From positions 1,798,001 to 1,862,000 of the forward strand of contig JAMXDE010000004.1 in assembly GCA_026770025.1 (NCBI GenBank): a stretch of 64,000 nt of DNA. The letters are read 5' to 3'. Numbering within the stretch: position 1 is the first letter of the stretch; every line of letters starts with the position of its first letter. The DNA is from Craspedostauros australis (taxonomy: Eukaryota > Bacillariophyta > Bacillariophyceae > Mastogloiales > Achnanthaceae). Of this stretch, positions 1-12,336 are shown one piece after another. The notes under the pieces are model-generated. The model was not told the origin of the DNA, ran no database searches, and saw nothing but the letters and a program-made list of their open reading frames with translations. The translations under genes and the position numbers were made by a program.

Positions 1-3000
1 CCGACCCCACCAGCGAGGCTCCCTCGTCGCTGCAATGCTGTTGTTGCTGGGGGCTACGCAGATGCCTCTGGCGACAGTGACAGCACGTACGACGACAACT
101 ACAAGAAGGAGGGGCCGCGCGCCAGCAGGAACAGGAGAGGAGGCCAGTTCGGGTACGATCCAGAAGAGGCGGGAAACTGGAGGCGCAACGCCATTGTTCG
201 CGTGATGGCAGCGCTTCGATCTAACCTAGATCCAGAATTGTTGCAGTCAATGCCAACAAAAGGGTTCGTCCTTGCAGGCAGACATGATCGAACCATCTGG
301 AGCTATGTGAAACAGATGTGGAACGTCGTATCGTCCGCGCTTTGGACTGTCCTTCTTCCAGAAGAGGATGTGCCGGCTTGTCAGATGGACCAGGTGGTTG
401 AATACGTACGCGGAAACTTGGAGCTTCCACCAATCATGTTGGCACCCAATCTGTACACCCTGGGTTTGCTCGGAGAAACTACATCATCCGTCACAGCAAG
501 AGCTGCCTTGGCCATGTCTGCGCCACATGCACTGTGTACTACTATCTTGGGCAAGCACGCACATGGACTATCAGGGGAACAGAAGGCGCGCATGCCTCCC
601 AAACGCGACATGATCACACGCAGTCAGACAGACACCTTGCGACGCTACTACGACATGATGAGCCACGGTGAAAGCATTCCACTGCGAGTTCTTCAGTACC
701 GTGTGAGTGCCTGCAATCTCTCTGGCGTGGTGTCCTTCCTCATGACAACAACAACATACAAGGCAGGGTTAAGTCACACGGTACAGTATGGTGGAGTTGC
801 ATTTGAGAATGTCCCAGTGTTCGATCGTGGCAGCACTACCATCCAAGAATTATTCGACATGTACTCTTCCGCTACCAACCACCCAGTTGGAATGCCCGCG
901 TTTGCTACTATGACTAACCTACTCACACGCAAAAGCAAGATCAAGACGGGGCTTTCGTCCTTTGAGAGTTACTTCTGGATGGCTACGGAGAAACTCAAAC
1001 AGGCAATTTCGCGCCTAGTTGAGCTGCTGAAGGCTAAGTATGAAGTGGGTGGCGAGGAGCGAAACGATGCCAATGACGAAAGCCGCAACGACAATGATGA
1101 AGCAGATGACGTCATCACGCAGCATGTGCGCACAGCCGATTCTCTCTTGCATGCACTCGAACTGCTTGTTGTGTTCCTCAAATGGGAATTCACCGCGTCG
1201 CACATGCAGCTTCAGTGTGATGACCCAATGCACTCGGCCGCGTTCGCTCTCACCACCGAAAAGGAGAAGAAGAAGGCAACAAGCAATCAACGCAAAACAC
1301 GCACCAACAAGCACAAGAACAAGCGCAAGAAGACCGCCACCATCACAAAGGACACTCCAACCATCACAATTGACATTCCTCCCACCACCTCAACCGAACA
1401 ACCACGTAAAGTATGCAACCGTTGTGGCGCAGCAATGCGATTTGTGGATGATCGTTTTGTTCCTTTTGTCACAATGCTTAAGGACAACGAACTCACAGAA
1501 CACAAGGACGAATTGCAATCAATGCTTGCTTCGGCGCCAGGATTCGCCAATGAAATCAATAATTACATGGCTCACAAAGTGCGTGCCAAAGTGCAATTCC
1601 GACAAATCGCCTTTTATCAATCCGAACTCAACAACAAGCCTGAAAGAGCCTATGTGGTACTCGACCATAAGCAAAAAATTCTACCGACAGGCCAAAGCGA
1701 AGCCCAACAAGAATATTGGGGGAAGAAGGGGATGTCACTGCTTGGGGCAATGGTCATCACGTGTCGCAACGACATCTTTACTTATCGATTCATTGACATT
1801 GTGGTTGGTGGAAGACCCACACAAGACACACTTCAAGTTGGTGGACTACTGGAGATTGTGCAAAAAAAGGTCAAAGACATTCTTCCATCCGTGACTGAAA
1901 TCATCCTACAGAGCGACAATGCGTGTTGTTTTGCCAGTCACGAGCACATCGCACTCATCACATCGGTACTCAACAAGAACCTCAGGCAACGAAACGCGGC
2001 CAAAATCATCGCGTGGATCTACACGGAGGCCCAAACCGGTAAGAGCATGCTGGACACCCACTTTGCGTACATCACACGTGTACTGCGAAAATACGTGCAA
2101 AGTGGACGCGACATCAAGACCGCCCGCCAACTGTACGAAGCACTGAAAGCTGGTAACATCACAGGGGCAACAACGGTACTAGTCAACGCGTCGTTCCTCC
2201 AAGGCAACATCACCACGCTTCCTGGCGCACCAAAACGACGATTCCGCGCATCTGGACAACAGGTACGTCAGACTCACGAGGTGAAGTATGATGATGACCA
2301 GGCACGGTTGGTGGCTGCATCTGGCATCACGGAAGACGTCGTGGTGAAGAGCACCGAATGGGAAGGCTGGGTGATCAACGAGTTGGGTGTCATCGAGGAC
2401 AGAGCATTCACGTCCAACAAGCTGCCCATCACGTCCGAATCATTCAGGAAGACGGACAAGACACGCAAAATGGGGCGCACAGCGGCAGAGAGTAAGGCGC
2501 TTGCGTTCGGCAAAGCCATCCAAGACGGACAGCAACACCTGCCATCGGATCACACCACGGCGCTACAAGACCAGACGGCGGAAACAGAACACCCACCACT
2601 CGCAGTACAAGGCTGGGCGAGCAAAACAGCACGGACCAACGCCAAACTACCAGACTACATCGCGGACAAATTGAAGGACATCTGCGCAGCGTCCGCGAAG
2701 GACCCGAAAAACAGACCGTCTGAACACGAAGCACACGAGCAGTTGATGGACGACAACAGGACCAAAACTGACTGGTACGTACAACTGCACGCAAACCCCA
2801 TGCGCGTGAAGGCGTCGCTGTTTGCAGCGTACAGTGCCAAGCAACGCAAACAAAAGAAGGAGGCTGCCCTCATCAAGACAAAAACCAACACAACAAGCCA
2901 AGCAACAGCAACAGCACCTGCACCTGCAATCGTGGCAACCCACAATGCGCCAGCTGCAACAGAGGAGGAACGAAGAGAAGAAGAGCTGCAGAGAGAGGAA

Positions 3001-3096
3001 GAGGAATGGGAGAATCAGAGGTGGTGTGATGCTCACACAATGAAGGTCCATGCAGAAAGTGAGGCTGTGTTGGGTGATGGGACGGAAATTTTGTGA
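1..3096 (+). CDS. Putative DDE/RNase H-fold transposase-like protein, 5' end beyond window
   Basis: The frame is open from base 1, so the N terminus lies outside the window; the first start codons (GTG 202, ATG 205) are internal. The core carries an Asp in a VLDHKQKILP context (D codon 1663-1665), an Asp in LQSDNACCF (1915-1917) and a TEAQTGKSxxDxHF motif (E 2026-2028, D 2053-2055), an order typical of DDE recombinases. Before it are a Cys/His cluster (about 1200-1240) and a CNRCG pair (1411-1428) that could bind zinc. A Lys/Arg-rich stretch precedes the CxxC pair, and a conserved C-terminal module (about 2640-2850) is followed by an Ala/Thr and Glu-rich tail. Homologues lie at 7693-11652 on the other strand and, decayed, at 33735-34800. 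The transposase role is inferred from the motifs and the multicopy state. I do not recognise a named superfamily. The ORF ends in TGA. Confidence 0.7.
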   Translation, partial: PTPPARLPRRCNAVVAGGYADASGDSDSTYDDNYKKEGPRASRNRRGGQFGYDPEEAGNWRRNAIVRVMAALRSNLDPELLQSMPTKGFVLAGRHDRTIWSYVKQMWNVVSSALWTVLLPEEDVPACQMDQVVEYVRGNLELPPIMLAPNLYTLGLLGETTSSVTARAALAMSAPHALCTTILGKHAHGLSGEQKARMPPKRDMITRSQTDTLRRYYDMMSHGESIPLRVLQYRVSACNLSGVVSFLMTTTTYKAGLSHTVQYGGVAFENVPVFDRGSTTIQELFDMYSSATNHPVGMPAFATMTNLLTRKSKIKTGLSSFESYFWMATEKLKQAISRLVELLKAKYEVGGEERNDANDESRNDNDEADDVITQHVRTADSLLHALELLVVFLKWEFTASHMQLQCDDPMHSAAFALTTEKEKKKATSNQRKTRTNKHKNKRKKTATITKDTPTITIDIPPTTSTEQPRKVCNRCGAAMRFVDDRFVPFVTMLKDNELTEHKDELQSMLASAPGFANEINNYMAHKVRAKVQFRQIAFYQSELNNKPERAYVVLDHKQKILPTGQSEAQQEYWGKKGMSLLGAMVITCRNDIFTYRFIDIVVGGRPTQDTLQVGGLLEIVQKKVKDILPSVTEIILQSDNACCFASHEHIALITSVLNKNLRQRNAAKIIAWIYTEAQTGKSMLDTHFAYITRVLRKYVQSGRDIKTARQLYEALKAGNITGATTVLVNASFLQGNITTLPGAPKRRFRASGQQVRQTHEVKYDDDQARLVAASGITEDVVVKSTEWEGWVINELGVIEDRAFTSNKLPITSESFRKTDKTRKMGRTAAESKALAFGKAIQDGQQHLPSDHTTALQDQTAETEHPPLAVQGWASKTARTNAKLPDYIADKLKDICAASAKDPKNRPSEHEAHEQLMDDNRTKTDWYVQLHANPMRVKASLFAAYSAKQRKQKKEAALIKTKTNTTSQATATAPAPAIVATHNAPAATEEERREEELQREEEEWENQRWCDAHTMKVHAESEAVLGDGTEIL

Positions 3097-6000
3097 TGGA
3101 TGTGCATCACCGCGATAACACGAGTTGTGGAGTTTTGTGGGTGGCAGACCATGCTACTACAACGAGTCTAGAGGCCATCCAAAAAACACATCCAATATCT
3201 GCTTGTCATGCTATATCTCAACAACACATCGTTTGCAATTAAATCTAAACATTGCATTCATACGCCTGACTATCTGTTAATCAGAATACTGAAGTTTAAT
3301 TGATATTGAAACTGTTTTTATTTTCATGTTGATCCACCACACAATTGTGTGGTGGATTCAAAAAAATTCTCGATCAAGCAATGTTGCCCTCCTCTCAGCA
3401 CCCATGATCATCATCATTATCCTGATATTTTGATAAACTGCGCACCACAATGGCTCAGTATACTCCCCATCTATCCAATCCATGAAGATGGGCCACAGAT
3501 ATCCACATGACATGGCCCAAAGTGTCCCTGCAGTGAAAAAGAACGTTGTCAAAAAACCGATTGCAATCCAGATGCGGTATGGATACAGATCCATACCGCA
3601 TCCTTACGATCCTTGCAGCCCCTCCACATGGTCCTCGTGCATTCCCACACTCTCTGGTGACATGCTGATGCATCCAGAGGGGGATGGGCATCGATGGTCT
3701 TGATGGTACACCTCCATTTGGTGATGCCATCTGTTTTTGTGGCACCCCACCAAAACATGATCTGTCGGTACTCATTCGAGGCCACAGCCTCTTCCAGACC
3801 ATTGCAGCAGCCCAAACTTCGCGACGTGCATCTTCAGGCGATGATGCACGGGCCTTGTATGGGCGACTTGGCGATTGGGTGGCTTGATGATGCTGCCTGT
3901 CACAGCCAAAGCCACACCATGGGAACCCCCGCGATACACCGCCAAAACTCTTGTCCTCCACCGTTTCCTCCGCGCGGACACCTTCTCGGTCGTCCCTGAG
4001 CCTCAAACTTCGTGGGATCCTTGGTGATGTCCTTTTGGATGCGTCTTGCGCATCCATGGGCGTTGGTGTGGGATGTGTATGGATCACATGTCCCACATCC
4101 AACAAGCCGATCCGGCGCCAAATTGGGACGTTTGCGCGGGAGCCTGCCGCCGCCCCAAATGAACCGCTCTCGCAGCCCACTCTCGCCCACCCACCAAACG
4201 TTGCATGGCGGTGACGGTGATATGCTTGTATTTGTCTGTGGACCGCTGGTTGGTGCGGCGCGGGGGTTGCCGTTGGACGGCCATTGTGGACTTTTTTTGG
4301 TGTTTCTCTCTCGTCATGTGGTTGTGTCGAGTTTTGCGCTCTCGACCGGCCTCACATATTGGGGGCTGAGGTAACCATTGATTATTTTACCAAACGTACG
4401 AAAGAAGCATCACACAAACACTCCGAATAGTACCAACCCACCCAACCCTTCCGTCACAACGAAACACACAGGACGATGATTCATGTCGTCCTGTGATTGG
4501 TGGTTCATGATGCAGCAGCCAGTTTGGTGACGTAGATGAAGGATCAGACAAACGGAGGGTAGAATGGTTGTAAACGCGAACTCGCCGCTTCTCCCCAAAC
4601 TCTACAACTAGCGCTATCGCGGAGGAGGCGTTGGATGATCTCATCAGATCACCTCAAAAAGAGACTAAACAATTCAAAATGGGAACAACCTCGCTGAAGG
4701 GAAGAACAGTGAAGGGTTAAGTTGGATCGATTTAGTCGTAGCCAACAGCCTGAAACCCGAAAGAGATCGAAAAATGCGCACATCCATTGGTCCATAAAAC
4801 TTAAAATAGGATATAACTCAAAAATGTAATGGTTAATTATTTGTATTAGACCTACAAGGATTACGAATATGTGCTCGGTCTGGATATCCGAGACAATATT
4901 TCTGGAGGTCCATTTCAAAGTGCAGGTCGACTCGCTATCCGGGCTCCTATGGTACGACTACACTGCCAGCCACAACAACTGAGGACTCCACACTTCGGAG
5001 GCTGTCATTAACGACCGTGCTAGAGTTTCTAGAGCATGGAGTAGTTGAATTGACCACATGAGAGGACGATGATGATCCAACGACAGAGGTCCACAAGTTC
5101 GATGAAGAAGCAAACGGTATCGGGTTGCAGTTATCCCATGCCGACCGATAAGGCCCCATTCAGCGAAGTACAGTATTTTTCTGCGGATTTGAGATACTGA
5201 AACGTGATATTATTAGAACATGATTTTTCGTGTTGTACATTAGGGTTAGATAAATCTAGCTAGCTTCTACGACACAAATACCTGGCTGGATTGTCTTCAC
5301 CGCGGACGAAAATGATGACGTTGTTGACGGTCGATATCAGACGGCGATGACACCCAACAGGGTGGATGGTGACGTTGTGGCAGATTCGATGTTGCGTTGA
5401 TTTCTCGCGTTGTTGGTGATTTGGCTCGGTTTGGTGTTTCCTCCTTTGGGCGTGTCGTGTCAAACAGCACAGCGTCGGCGGCATCCCTGCGCATCAGCTG
5501 CAACAGCAACACTTGCGAATACCACACAGCACAGTATTATAGAATATAATGTAATGGAGCACAATGACTTATTCTGTGGTGTGCAAAACATTGTACTATT
5601 TAATGCGATGCTTAGTTTGTCAATACAAAGTCCTGCGCAACCTGCGTTGCTCCCCTTGAACATGGGACGTCATGTTCATCTGCTGAGCTGATGGCACGAT
5701 GCGGAAAGAGACTGGTGGCAGCAGCGTCGTTTCCTTTGTTGTTTCTCGTGTTGTGTTTTGTGTCGTTGTCGGTTGATTTTGACCTTTCCTGTTGTGGCAG
5801 CCATCATTGTGCAAATCACAACACGATTTGGGCAGGAAGAAGGAACCAAATGACCACATTTTTCCCAATTCCATGGTTCCGTTTGCATGATCTGGCGTCA
5901 GAGCACGTTTTAGAGATTCCGATCCTGGTGGTGAGACAGACGTTGAATTTGTCATTTTGAGGGATCGAGCAGAGACAAACAACACGAGAATGGGCTCCAC

Positions 6001-7692
6001 TGCCAAACCATTCCGCCGAGACTCGAACGACCAGTGCTGGCACAAATCAGTCGCAGGGTTTTTCGTGCCTACTTTTGCACGGGAGGTAAAGTCAGGGGCG
6101 GACAACTGCTAGCCGCAACAGCTTTTTGGCCGCCGCGATCACATCGGGTGGTCCCCTGGACCTTTCTTGCATCTGTTGATCTGTGGGGTGGGCGTGTTGA
6201 ATGTGACAGTTTTGCTCGAGTGTTGCAATCCTTGCCTTCCACACGGAATACAATCAGTGAGAGGGATAGGCTGAGGATCGTCGCGAGCTGCCAGCTTGAG
6301 AATGGATCCAAAATAGTAGAGTGAAGTACAGTGGAGCCGAGGCGATTAGCACCGTACAATAGTGCAGTAATAAGAATACAATAGCTGCAAGCAATTTGTG
6401 TGCGATAGCGAATACTGTCATCGTCCCTGCGTTCCATGCCTGATTGTCTGCGTCGTGGTTGATCGGCAGAGAAGATGGGCAATGGTTGCGGCGTGTGTCG
6501 CGGTGTGTGTTGTGTCCACCACTTCGGAAAAATCTCTGTATTCGTGGTCACGTGAAGGAAGTACAACTGTCATTCTTGCATCACGCATGTCACAGCGACC
6601 GCTTGTGAACAACGCAACAGCAACCATGGACACTTATCACATATCAGAAACAACTTCGGTTCGCCTGCATACATGATCCAACATTGTCGTCGTTGCCTCT
6701 GTCGTTGTGGTGTGCTTGTTCTGTTCCTCACTTTGTGATCGCATTCATGAATGAGCCATGTCGTATCGATGGCGTCGGGTCTGTCTATTGGCAACAAACG
6801 ACATTCATCACTAAATGGTGGGCATGCAAAGCGCAGCCATCAGACAAGGCACAAGAACACAAACGTGCACGGCGGAGGGAGGAACGGGCTGCGCAAATCA
6901 ACATAAACGCACGCACCACAACAAACAACGAAGATCACAACAACAACGATGCTGAAAAGGTAGTCGACATGCCTCCACGAATATCTCAGCTGCACATCAG
7001 GCAACACATCGGCCGCCACCATCATGGAATCCTCCACTGAGGAAGCAGCACGCGAAGGTGGCCGAGCCCAGGATCTTCTTCTCGTTTGTTTGGAGGCATG
7101 GATCCAAGCTTTGCGTATTGCGAAGGTCGCGAGCGGATGCCAAACTTCATCATGCTGTCGTCGACGTCTGCGCCGATTATTCATCATGAAGTTGATTCGA
7201 CAATATTTACGATGAGTCGCTGCTTGCGCTCGCAGTGAGTACCAGCGCAGTGTCGGAAGCAAGGCGAGAAGAGCATACCTCTCTTGAATGCTATGGGCGG
7301 CGCCACCGCAATATCTGTTATGCGCAGAAGTGATCTAGATATGGATGTGAATGTGGATACAACCGACTGTCTTTGCGATGGCGGAGGTGACGTGGTATGC
7401 CATGAAGACGCTCGTGATTCGTGCCTGTTTCCTGTTCCCTGTTCCAGCAGTGCGCACATGAAGAATGGAGTGTTGTAGAGAGATCTGACGACGACCATGT
7501 CGCACGACGAGTTCACGAGTATGGAGCTGCGAGTATAGTGCGAAGATAGTATGGTGCGATTATAGTATGGATATGATACGAGAAGGGAGCAACTACGATG
7601 CGAGTAGAGCACACCACCAGAGTACATCGGGAGTACGTTTAGAAGCAGAATGCGATAGTCGAATGGTACATTCCTTGTTTCGGGACATTATT
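3097..7692. other. Gene-poor region between two transposase-like copies
   Basis: No ORF here resembles a known protein. A GC-richer patch at about 3600-4370 is open on both strands, the longest being a 241-codon minus-strand frame at 3455-4180, but it lacks recognisable motifs and could be chance. Short frames at 5620-6105, 6069-6566 and 6840-7262 are likewise unsupported. I found no terminal inverted repeats linking this spacer to either flanking copy. Confidence 0.5.
3332..3357. repeat. 26-bp perfect palindrome downstream of the transposase-like ORF
   Basis: Thirteen bases starting ATCCACCACACAA are followed at once by their exact reverse complement. It lies about 235 bp past the stop codon at 3096 and is followed by a run of A. 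It could be a cruciform or hairpin acting in 3'-end formation, or part of the element's end. The sequence shows only the symmetry. Confidence 0.8.
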
Positions 7693-10600
7693 CTATTCTG
7701 TGGAGGACTCGGCGTTCTTCTCGCCACTTCTCAGAAACGATTTGAAGAAGGAGGCTTGGATCGACACTCTCTGCTCCCAATCATATTTCATTACCCTTTC
7801 CATCAACCATTCAAACACAGCATACGACGTGATCCTGTCGGTCCTGTCTTTGCTTTCTTGGATTACCTCGCACGCAGCTTTTCGGACCTTTTCAGATAGC
7901 TGTGGCGTCTTCTTCTTCTTCGTGGGTGACATCATCCTGATTTTTTGTTCGGATGCCCACAATGGTTTGGATTCCGAAGAGGACGACGCATTGGGATGTG
8001 TCACGGTTGATTTGGCAGGTGGCTTCGATGACAATTTCACAGTTGGCGATGCTGATCCAGATGATGCCGCCGATGATGACGCCAATGATGACGATGAATT
8101 TGCAGTTGCTTTCCTGGATGCTGTTGTCGTGGATGCTTTTGTACTTGCCTTTTTGGTGTACGTGATTGCCCAACCCGACTCGACAAAGTCAGGAGCCTCG
8201 ACCTTCTGCTCAACTGTGACGGTGTTGGCTTCGTCGCCAGGGCGTGGCTGTGAGATGAAATCGAAGACCCAATTTGTGACGAGATCGCGGAGAACGGCAC
8301 TTTTTGGAGTATCAGGCTTGCCGCGAGCGCGTGACGTGCGTGTTGTGTATGTTGGCGGAGACTTGGCTTCGCCTGGCGTCTTCACAAAGGCAGGCTCGAT
8401 CTCTTTGATTTCGTCGCTTTCGAAGTGTATTTGCAGATCTTGGATGTCGTAGCTGTCCAGCTTTTCTTGATCGATGATCTCTGGCTCGGTGACACCAGAG
8501 GATGCTGTGAGTACAGCGCTGTCATCGCGAAAGTCCACCTGATGCACATCTCGGCAGGGAATCTCTTCTGTTCGAAATGGCTTGTTTTCGAGTCCATCGG
8601 ATTGCATGACAGTGGTGCCCTTCAACTTGCCGGCATGTGCAAGCACGGTGATCGTCCCCTTGATTTTGTGCTTTACGAGGTTGGTGAAGATACCTTTCTC
8701 TGTCAACCCCTTTGCGCCCTTTGTGCGGTTGATGGCTCGTCTCAGAACGTTGCCCACGATACCAAAGTGGCCATCCACTGGACTCTTGCCGGTCTGAGCT
8801 TCTGTGAACAGCCACTGTGTGATTTTGGGTAGTTTTGATGGTGGCGTTGATCCGCGGTTCTTGATGGCTTGGTCCTCACTTTTTCGCTTCGCGACCAAAA
8901 ACGCGTTGGATTTGATGCGTCTGTGTTTTGCTCTCTGCGCCATTCTCTTTGCTCGCGCTTTCTGTTCCGGAGTTTTCGCGACAGACTTCCTTCCCACAGC
9001 CCTCTTCACCTTCCGTTCACATTTGGCCTTGATTGGGCGTTTCGTACTCTTTTTGACCTTGGTGATGATGCCAACAGTTGTCCTCTTCGTCGCCTTGGTA
9101 CTGCAAGCTGCACTCGCAGATGTGGCTATTGCAGTAGCAGCAGCGTCATCAGGTGTACTCGTGAATGTGGCAGTTGTGACAGCGTCGATGCTATTGACAG
9201 CGGTTTTGGACTTGGATTGGAGCTTGACAGCGGCAATGGGATGCTTCTTATCATACCCCTTCATGTCGAATGTGACCCCATGCTCATTTCTGTTGAGACC
9301 ATGGATCAATCGGATTGCCGATGGGCTTGCAAAGCAGCTGGCATTGTCACTCTGAAAAATGACCTCCTCGAGACCATTGTGTAGTTTGGGTAGAATGTCT
9401 CTGAGGAGAAGCTTCAGTGCACCAGCAACCTGTAGAGTGTCTTGTGTAGAGCGCTCCTCGATGAGAAGGTCAATGAATCGATGTTCAAATCTTCCATCTG
9501 TGAAGACGACTGTCATCACACCCAGAAGTGACATTCCTGATTTTCCAAAGAATTCACTTTGGGTCTCTTCGTTCGCGGTGGGGAGGAGCTTGCACTTGTG
9601 GTCAATCATGGCGACACATGCATGTGGGTGGGTCATCAAGTATTGGTTGTTTCGCTCACTTTGCTTGAACTGCACCATCGCCCTGATCCGATGAGCCATG
9701 TAGATTTTCATCTGGTTGCTGCAGAAGTCGACTGCGTGTGGCATTGTTTCCACCTCCTCCAAAACGTCGTCATCTGTAATCCATTGCCTAGCAGCTTCGA
9801 CAGCTGTCTTGGCACGGATTGGAAAGAATGTCATGGCAGCAGCGCATTTCTTGCAGACGTGCTTCGATGGCTGCCGATCACATTCGGTGAGAGCAAATGT
9901 TGCAGAGTGGAGATGGTCATCATCACACTCAATTTGCATATGGGAGTTGGTATACTCCCATCTCACAAAGGTGAAAGTAGTGTCGGCATCATTCACCAGC
10001 ATGGCAACTTCGGCACGCAGATCTGTGGTCGCGTCGACGTCAGGGAGTAATTCCAAGATCCTTTCCATCATGAGTTTGAATTCAGTAATGACGTTCGACA
10101 TGTCCATGTAGTAGGAGGACAAGGCGGTGTGTGAAGTGCCACATCTTGTCAGCAGCTTGAGGAGGTCGCGGAAGGTGGGAAAGCCGACTGCATTGTCATT
10201 GTCCTTGATGTAGTCGCGGAACAGTTCCCTTGAAGGAGTACTGTCACGAACAAAGATTGGCAAATTATCGTAGACAATGCCATCGAGCATCACAGTACGC
10301 AATCTTCCGCCCTTGTAGTGCCCAATGGTTGTGATGTACGAGATGGCGTTCTTGAGGGAGTCTTCGGGTGGACGGTAAGGCCGCTCTATTTTTGGAATTG
10401 ACTTCCCAGATAGAAGGGTGCCCGCCAAATCCTTGAATCGGCCGTGCGTGTCTTGGCGCATGGCAATTCGAGTGTTGACAACCTTGGCTTGTTCTTCTGC
10501 TGGTAGGGCATGATGGTGCACTTGCAGGATGCGCTCACATTCTGTGGCACCACATGTGCATGCCAGAATCGCACGTGCAGCTTTAGAGAAGTCGTCATTT

Positions 10601-11652
10601 CCAAAGAAGGCAACGTGACAGACGGTCTCCTCTAAACCTGTGAGAGAGAGAGCCTTGTTGTGCCGGACATACTTGATGACATCACACAGTTGGGGTGGAG
10701 CCATCGTGTTGGGGGCAGCTGCATTCCAAAAGATAGAAACATGTTCTTCCCATGCTCATTCCATGGAGTCCCAATGATATCTGTTGGACTTGGTTGAAAT
10801 CCCTGGGTATCCGCCCTTTGGGAAGTTCCTCAGTGCGCCTGGATCCCTGCCTGTCATCCTGAAGAGGGATAGCAGCTTCTGTTTTGCAGACATATCCTTC
10901 GTCCATGTTGGCCATCCAGGGGCTGAGGCTTCGTTGTTGATGATAGTGTCACCCATCATTGTATCACCATCGCGATTGTTGTCAATGCTGGTTGGGACTG
11001 GAGCAGACATGACAACACTGCGATTCGCTTGGACATGCGGACGAGGTGCCGTTTCGGAGTGGTTTTGATTGTCACCATCTGGGGCAAAGCCCACCTGCCC
11101 AGCTCCTTCATGGTTTGCTCCACATTGTGGGCAGAACGAGAGTCTTGCATATGCCGGATTGCAGCAACCGCAGAACACGATACCACAACCTTGACATTCC
11201 AAGTTGCCAAAGCAGGTGATTGGCATGCCGTGTGCGATTGGTGGCATTGGAGAGGTACCGTATGGAGCAGGCGTGGCAACCATAGGTGGCATGGGGTAGT
11301 TTGGGATGCCAACAAAGGCAGAATGCAAGTTTGCATCATACCCAACAGTTGGCATCGCAGCGTTGTAGTGCCCACCTCCTGTGGGATAGTTGTAGTTGGC
11401 ATGCGTTGGAGGGGATGCAGGGGTTGGACCATAGAGAATGGTTGGGTAGTTGGCGAGGGGTGGGGATGGTACAAAGCACGCCACTGGTGCAATCATCCTA
11501 GATTGGTCCTGAGACACCGATGGTACGAAGGGGAGAGCATAAGGGTTGAGCCCCTGGCGAGGAGAGTGGACATCGCGACCTTCAAGAGGACGGTGAACCT
11601 TTGGTGAAGGCTGGTGGGCGTTGGGGGGAGAGTTTGGGCGTGGGTGGCTCAT
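7693..11652 (-). pseudogene. DDE-transposase-like protein, full-length copy split by one in-frame TGA
   Basis: Two frames that look separate (298 and 1003 codons) are in the same register, separated by a TGA at 10756-10758 and 17 further sense codons, giving about 1319 codons ending in TAG. Alignment with the copy at 1-3096 runs straight through the break, including paired Trp residues seven apart. The N terminus is Pro-rich with a zinc-ribbon-like cluster CQGCG...CGCC...CPQCG (about 11130-11215). The core has Asp in MIDHK (9601-9603), Asp in FQSDNASCF (9346-9348) and TEAQTGKSxxDxHF (about 8765-8803). The gap between the last two motifs is about 180 residues here against about 37 in the other copy, because of a Lys/Arg/Ala/Thr-rich insertion. 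The C-terminal module (about 7725-7905) matches the other copies. If translation restarts after the TGA, the 1003-residue part still holds the whole core. Confidence 0.65.
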
Positions 11653-12336
11653 GATCCGAAGGTGGTGTCAGGGCAAACGAAGGAGGGTGATGGGTGGTTT
11701 GATGTGGACAATCGAAGATACTGTTGGAATTGGTGCTTGCTGAGTGTTTCTGGACATGTGACGAGGAACAGGACAGCCCCAAGAACCGCAGCCTGAGAGA
11801 TCGCAACAGACACGACGAAGAGAAGGAGGAGGACGATGATGGTGGAAAGCCCACAGCACACCTGAGAGGCCAGTACTTGTATGCACACATGTCTGCATTT
11901 TCCAAAGTGATGTGCCCTGTGGGTGTCATCAAAATGAGCAGCTGTCCCAGAAAAACCGAGCGTCAAACATACCATCTGCAACATGTCGTCTGCGACATTT
12001 TTCGATACTGGGACCAGTGGAGCAGAAAGTTGACAAATGGAGCTTCGACTATACTGAATGCACAGGCAGCTGTCTCCTTTGATGAAATCAATCGCACAAT
12101 CATTGATGGGTCTGCCCCAGGAGAAGCATACCATCAGAGTTGTGAACAGTTGAAGCAAACAATTTGGAGTGATTTTGGCAGTCTATGTTATTCTACATTT
12201 GTATCCATATCCTGCCTCTCTTCTTATCTTTCTTTCTGGTCTTGTCCATCTCACCAGTCTATTGTATACATATCTACAAGCATCAAGAAACAAAAGAATA
12301 CACTTGGTTTGATGTTGCAATGTGGATCTACTACGA
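11653..12336. other. Spacer between transposase-like copy and minisatellite
   Basis: Frames are open on both strands here, including the first part of a plus-strand frame from 11724 that runs on into the minisatellite, and a 169-codon minus frame at 11649-12158. Neither shows a recognisable domain. The region may hold the 5' end of the minus-strand transposase-like element, but no boundary repeat was found. Confidence 0.4.

Noticed and set aside
3455-4180. 241-codon minus-strand ORF as a gene
   Set aside because: Lies in a GC-richer patch open on both strands, with no motif that would distinguish it from chance.
11668-11898. N-terminal extension of the transposase-like protein upstream of 11652
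   Set aside because: The frame is in register after another TGA, but the sequence shows no conservation or motif to support it.
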